NCBI GenBank assembly: GCA_036924085.1 | Contig: JAVGWX010000004.1 | Coordinates: forward strand, 79,500,941 to 79,564,940 | Direction of reading: 5' to 3' | Source of the DNA: Ariolimax columbianus | Lineage: Eukaryota; Mollusca; Gastropoda; Stylommatophora; Arionidae | Length of the DNA: 64,000 bases | Shown here: piece by piece, positions 59,106 through 64,000 of the stretch | Numbering within the stretch: the first letter of the stretch is position 1 | Layout of the letters: each line of letters begins with the position of its first letter | Position numbers and translations under genes: made by a program | The notes under the pieces: generated by a model | Seen by the model: the letters and a program-made list of their open reading frames with translations, nothing else | Database searches by the model: none | What the model was told of the DNA's origin: nothing

Positions 59106-59757
59106 CAGATAATGACCACCGACAAAACACACTGTCAGCATAAATTTACAGTGGGTGGTGAGGAAATAGATCAGGTCACACTTTTTGAATATCTGGGCTC
59201 CAGAATTGACAAAAATGGCGACTGCTCGAAAGAAATCAGAACAAGACTAGCCATGGCAATGCAGAGACTGAACAGCCTGAAGAAATTATGGCAGAAATGA
59301 TAAATATAAAAGTCTTGAGAGCCTGTGTTTTTCCTCTGGCAGCTTATTGCTGCGAATCATGGACGATTACCAAAACTTCCAGACAAAGAATCGAATCCTT
59401 CGAGTCAAAATGTTACAGAAAGATCCTCAGAATACCATGGACAGAGAAAAAAACAAATGTAGACATTCGGCAAGAGTTGAGCATAGAGGATAACTGGTTT
59501 ATCAATTCCATTTTGGCTAGAAAATGCAAATACTTTGGTCACATCAAGAAACATAACAGTCTCGAGAGAACGGTGATGGAAGGTATGGTGCCAGGCAAAA
59601 GAGGAAGGTTAGACCAAGAAGACGATGGCACCAAGATATCCAGGAATGCCTGAGTATGACTGTGGCGGAGGCTGGAGTTTTGGCAAGAGAACGAGTTTCT
59701 TTCAGACAGACTGTGATGGGAGCGACGTTCTACAAAGGACATGCTACATGATGATAT
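59106..59757 (+). mobile_element. RTE-like LINE, 3' part with (ATG)n/(AT)n tail
   Basis: It encodes MTTDKTHCQHKFTVGGEEID, LFEYLGSRIDKNGDCSKEIR, VLRACVFPLAAYCCESWTI and ESKCYRKILRIPWTEKK, then WFINSILARKCKYFGHIKKH. The 3' end is catgctacatgatgatat. One frameshift lies near 59300. Confidence 0.92.
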
Positions 59758-60083
59758 ATATATATATAAAGCCACCATACATTCACTGATATCTTCCATT
59801 ATCACTAATTCTGAAAAACGGATCTAATTCACAGACTGAGACGCTACTTAAAAATAATGACACACATTGTTGGAATAAAACTGCAGCTGTTTTGTGGTAA
59901 CATGTGTTGGTAATGTCATATAAAAATCTGGTGTCTAATGTATATATATAGACTATATATTGAAATATCGGTTAACCCCATATACAAGAAAAGTCAAGAT
60001 TTTTACAGATCTCCACGAAAAACGTTTCGCTGTCTTGCTCAACTTGAAGACGTGATTAACTCAGACTCAGAGACCATACAAGA

Positions 60084-60155
60084 ATGTCCGTAGCCATCGT
60101 TCTGCTAGTTCTTGCTCTGTGTGGAATCATGGCTGACGCTGACACCGAGAAAAGA
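60084..60155 (+). CDS. Possible first coding exon of a secreted protein (signal peptide)
   Basis: An ATG opens 24 codons with a hydrophobic core (VAIVLLVLALCGI) and a likely cleavage site near MADA, followed by DTEKR with a dibasic pair. A possible gtgaat donor follows at 60156. A tataaaa-like box lies about 165 bases upstream. Just after the exon comes the CTT-rich tail of a - strand LINE, so the next exon would lie beyond the window or is destroyed. I do not recognise the protein. A chance open frame cannot be excluded. Confidence 0.38.
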
Positions 60156-60156
60156 G

Positions 60157-63100
60157 GTGAATTTCTTCTTCTTCTTCTTCTTCTTCGTACGCAGTCAGAT
60201 AGTAACCATTATTTTTTCGAAAAAAGCGGCGGTCATCCTGATGCTGTCGCCACTGCCATAGAGCTTGTCTTGCAGTTCCACTGGTGATGGCCACATCTGC
60301 TCTCTCTGATCCTCGTATGTCGGGCAGTTCTGCAGCAGATGTTCAGCGGTCATTTTAGTACCGCACGGGCATTCGTCGGTACCACCAATCTTCAATTTGT
60401 TGAATAGGTGGTACCTCAGTCTATTGGGGCCAGTGCGAAGTCTGAAGACAACGACCTGCTCTCTTCGGTTCAACTGGTAATAGGCATCGTTTTTGGTGTA
60501 ACCAGTATGTTCGGTTTCCTATTTGGTCATGTATCTGGCTTTGATAAGCCGTTTTGACTCTTCGTACGTCATACTAGTATCTGTTTGTGGTAGTCTTGCG
60601 CCTTCTTTTGCCAGTCTGTCTGCCTCCTCGTTGCCTTGGATGTTACAGTGTGATGGGACCCACTGTACCACTACCCTTTTCGGTGCGGACTGCTGGCACA
60701 GTTTGCAGAGTGCTGCTCTTAAGTCATTAAGCTCAGTGTTTTTCTGGCCTTGTAGCGCTGTGACTACGGCGAGAGCATCTGTAAGCTGGACTATATGGCT
60801 TTCATTTTCTTTATGTGTCACCATTTCTTCCACTGCCGCCCTCAGTGCCTCTGCCTCCGCTCTGAAATTGCTTGTGTACTTACCAGTAGCGAATAACAGT
60901 GTTACTTTTCTGCCATTTGGTAGGTTCAGGAATGCTCCTGCCCCTCCGTTCTGTGTAGTGTTTGTTACAGAACCGTCGGTGTATGCATTGGTCCAGTCCA
61001 TGCTTTGGTAGTTTTCCGATATAAAGCTTAGGGTAGTATCTCTCCTTTCTTTTTCAGTCTGGCCGTTTTTGTTTTCAATAACTGGTATATTTTCTACAAC
61101 CTCTGGAAATATATCCTGCCTCCAGGTAGGTTTTCGTACAGTAGTGATGGGTTTTGGTGTTAGTGCGTTTATGGGATCTTCGTGCATCTTTGCTTTGGCT
61201 ATTTCTGCAAAGTTTCTCCGCTTTAGTTTCCCATTTCCCAAATTTGTTAAGTCTCTGGTGCATTGGATGGTCGGTCAGTCTTCGGAGTTTCTCTGACTGC
61301 AGCTGGGCTCTGCAGTCTCTTCTATTGGTCATGGATTGCAGTTTTGTAATCTTTTCAAGTTCTACAATTGGCGTTGACTTCATGCCTCCTGTTATAACTC
61401 TCATGGCTTGGTTTTGAAGTTTGCTAACTTTATCGAAGTTCGCCTTTGCTGCTGTTGTCCATGCCGCAATGCCATACTCGAGAACTGGTCTCACTCTTCC
61501 AGTTTACAGTTTCTTTAGTATTCTTTCGTCTGCTCCCCAGCTTGTGCCAGCAAGTTTCCTCATGATTTCCATTCTTTCTCTGGCTCTCATTCGGTTTCTC
61601 TCGATCTGACTTTTCCATGTCATGCGCCGATCAAATGTGACTCCCAGATAGTTTGGGTTGTCGTTTGGCTGCAGGAATTTGCCATTTAGACTTAATTTGG
61701 TATTTTGGGGTTTGATTGAAAGCGAGAATATTGTGCATGTGGTTTTCGCCTCGTTTATTTTGACCAGCCATGAGTTCGCCCAATCTTCCAGAGATGTTAG
61801 GGCCTGCTGCATCCGATTTCTTGCTATGGTGAGATTTTTTTCAGAGGTCCACATAGCCAGATTGTCTGCAAACATTGAGCTATGGACTCTTCTTTGTATA
61901 TTCTCTGTAATGTCGTTTATATATACTAGGAAGAGTGTGGGTGACAGTACTCCCCCTTGGGGTACTCCCTGCTCGAGTGTCACCTTTCTGCTCATCTGCC
62001 CTTGTACTTGGACTCTGGCCGTTCTGTTTTTGAGGTAGTGGTTGATCCACTTGTACATTTTCCAGCAGACATCACTTCTTCTTAGCTTGACTATAAGTCC
62101 ATCTTTCCAAACTTTGTCAAATGCCTTTTCCAGGTCCACCCAAACCGCTACTGTGTGCTTCTGTGCCTGGTAGGCATCTTCTATTTCCTGGGCTATGAGG
62201 ATGACCTGGTCCTCAGTGGATCTGTTCTGTCTAAAGCCGGCTTGTTGTGGAATTTGTATTCGTTTTTCTTCCAGATGCCACATCAGTCTGGTGTTTATCA
62301 TACGTTCCATCAGTTTGCCGACACAGCTCAGTAGGCTGATAGGCCTGTATCCATTTGGATCTGTTTTGTCCTTTCCTTTTTTTGGTACTGGTACCAGTAC
62401 TGCGTCTTTCCATGCCTGGGGTACAATACCCCTTTTCCAGCTTTGGTTCAGGACCGATAGCAGCTTCCTCTTCGCTGTTTGGCCCAGCCCCATCAGCATT
62501 TCGTTTGTTATCCCATCTTTTCCGGGAGATTTCCTTTTCTTTAATGTTCTCATGGCCTCTTCCATTTCGCTCATTGTTAATTTGGCCATCATATGCTCTT
62601 CAGGTGCCGTACTGATGTTGTCGTGCCCCTTTTGCTCTTCACTAATGTCTGTATGCCTATCTGCAGGGACCTCGATGTGGTTTGCTCTGGCATAGTGATC
62701 GACAAAAGCGTTTGCAGCTTTTTTACCAGTGAGCAAGTTTTCGCCCTGCTTGATGGTAATTTGTTTGTTTGACGGGGTTTCGTCATTCATGGCTCTGACT
62801 AGCTTCCATAGCTTGTTCCCTTCTTTGTCCAGGTTTAGGCTTTCCGTTTTGTTTTTCCAGCTCTCTCTTGCTTTTTGCTTGAGAGTGTATTTGTATTTCG
62901 CCGTGGCGGCTTTGAGGGCGATGTTTGCCTCCATAGATTGTTCTCGCTCTGCCAAGTTCCTAGCATGTGTTACTGCATCTTCCGCTTTCTGCGACTCATC
63001 ATTGCAATAGGGCTTATAGTTTTTCCTAGCCCCTCTTGGGATGGTTTCAGTGGCGGCTTGCATTATTGCCTTGCTTAGGCTTTCCACCATGGGCTTCATT

Positions 63101-64000
63101 TTGTTGTTTCGTGTGTTGATGGTTTCACACAGCCCGTCTGTCAGGATTGCAAATCTGTCCCAGTCGGCTCGTTTGTAATTCCAACGTGGGAGCGGTTTTG
63201 TTTCCTGTGGGCCTACTTCCATATCAATGTCTAGCCTGATCGGCCTGTGGTCGCTACCTGCCAGTTGTTTTAGCACCTGGTGGTCTATTTTATGGTGTAT
63301 GTCCTGTGTGGAGAAGGCCAAATCTGGAGTCGAGGTGGTATGCCATGTTCTAGAATAGAAACTAGGGCTATCCTCCGGCCTATTGATTAGGGAGAGATTT
63401 GTGTCTATCTCCCAATCTTCAATTCGTCACCTCTGCTGTCTGTGTCCGAGTATACCCATCTCTCCGAGTGGCTGTTGAAGTCTCCAACTACTATGCAGTT
63501 GGAGTCTTTGACGTCCATACTCGAGAGTGACAGGGATTTATTTGGTGGTCCGTACAGATTGAAAATGCGGAGCTTCGTCTCTTGAGCCATTATGTCAACT
63601 CTTACAATTTCTGCTTGTCCGGTGTGATTGACAAATACCGCGCTACTCGGTATGCAGTTTCGGGTCAGTATCAGGACCCCTCCTTTGTGACCTTCTCTAT
63701 CGAGACGGAAGGTCTGGTATCCTCTGATTGAGAATTTATGCTTTTTGTTGAGGTGCGTTTCCTGGATACATGCCAAGTCAATCTTACCTTCATGCAGGTG
63801 ATGTGTTAGGGAAAGCTTTTTATTATCGACACCCTCCGCATTCCACTGTAGTATTTTGAGGGTCTTGAGTTTTTGGTCAATAAAAGTTGCCCCATACCCA
63901 TGTGCCTTGACTCCACGACACATGGGTGGGTGACGCCCAGTAATCAAGGGTGGGCCCCTTCGAGGCGTGAGGCCCGGCACTCTCGCTGCCTGGCGGGACT
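60157..64000 (-). mobile_element. RNase H-bearing LINE (I/Nimb-like), nearly complete ORF2, running off the right edge
   Basis: Read on the - strand: APE-type endonuclease (63980-63340: LKILQWNAEGV, CIQETHLNKKH, FNLYGPPNKS, VVGDFNSHSERW and, after a frameshift near 63410, GSDHRPI), RT (63320-61504: VLVPVPKKGKDKTDPNGYRP, AGFRQNRSTEDQVILIAQ, VAVWVDLEKAFDKVW, EQGVPQGGVLSPTLFLVY), RNase H (61000-60580: YTDGSVTN, RAEAEALRAAV, LTDALAVV, GNEEADRLAK) and a terminal zinc-binding segment. The catalytic box is FADN. Further lesions are a stop at 61505, a frameshift near 61245 and a stop near 60520. The tail is a short (GAA)n. Any ORF1 would lie beyond 64000. Confidence 0.93.

Overview
The window is animal (metazoan) nuclear DNA. 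It holds spliced genes with GT/AG introns, tRNA-derived SINEs, many non-LTR retrotransposons, cut-and-paste DNA transposons and minisatellites, and nothing bacterial or organellar. The mix of LINE types (an RNase H-bearing I/Nimb-like family, several RTE-like families, a CR1-like family) and the large repeat-filled introns suggest an invertebrate, perhaps a mollusc or another lophotrochozoan. That placement is an inference of low confidence.

Two host genes can be read with confidence. On the + strand, five exons between 1893 and 13629 encode the C-terminal half of protein arginine methyltransferase 1 (PRMT1); its earlier exons lie left of the window. On the - strand, five exons from 42331 down to 29086 encode a complete FDXACB1 homologue, with an N-terminal DUF2431/BMT5-like Rossmann domain and a C-terminal ferredoxin-fold anticodon-binding domain. 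Splice phases join in frame at every junction of both genes. A possible third gene is only a short signal-peptide-like first exon at 60084-60155 (+), followed at once by a LINE.

The rest is mostly repeats. 1-13.6 kb: PRMT1 introns carrying SINEs, CR1-like and RTE-like LINE pieces and a ~350-bp repeat called here Repeat A. 13.6-26 kb: hAT-like, piggyBac-like, RTE and RNase H LINE remnants, several nested. 26.4-28.4 kb: a 75-bp minisatellite. 28.4-42.3 kb: FDXACB1, whose introns hold a deleted mariner, a 24-bp minisatellite, a TTAA-flanked piggyBac-like element and a satellite-like array. 44-64 kb: a LINE graveyard with a CR1-like element (44064-45725), two long RTE-like elements on the - strand (47.2-51.2 kb and 53.1-58.2 kb), each interrupted by an RNase H LINE, a twin-primed RTE copy (58.4-59.8 kb) and a nearly complete RNase H LINE running off the right edge.

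The strongest results are structural. Several nested insertions show recognisable target-site duplications, two DNA transposons can be delimited to the base (hAT and mariner) and two more by TTAA sites. Two otherwise different short retroposon families also appear to share a central core sequence. No coordinated multi-gene system is visible. All assignments come from reading the sequence; no database search was run.
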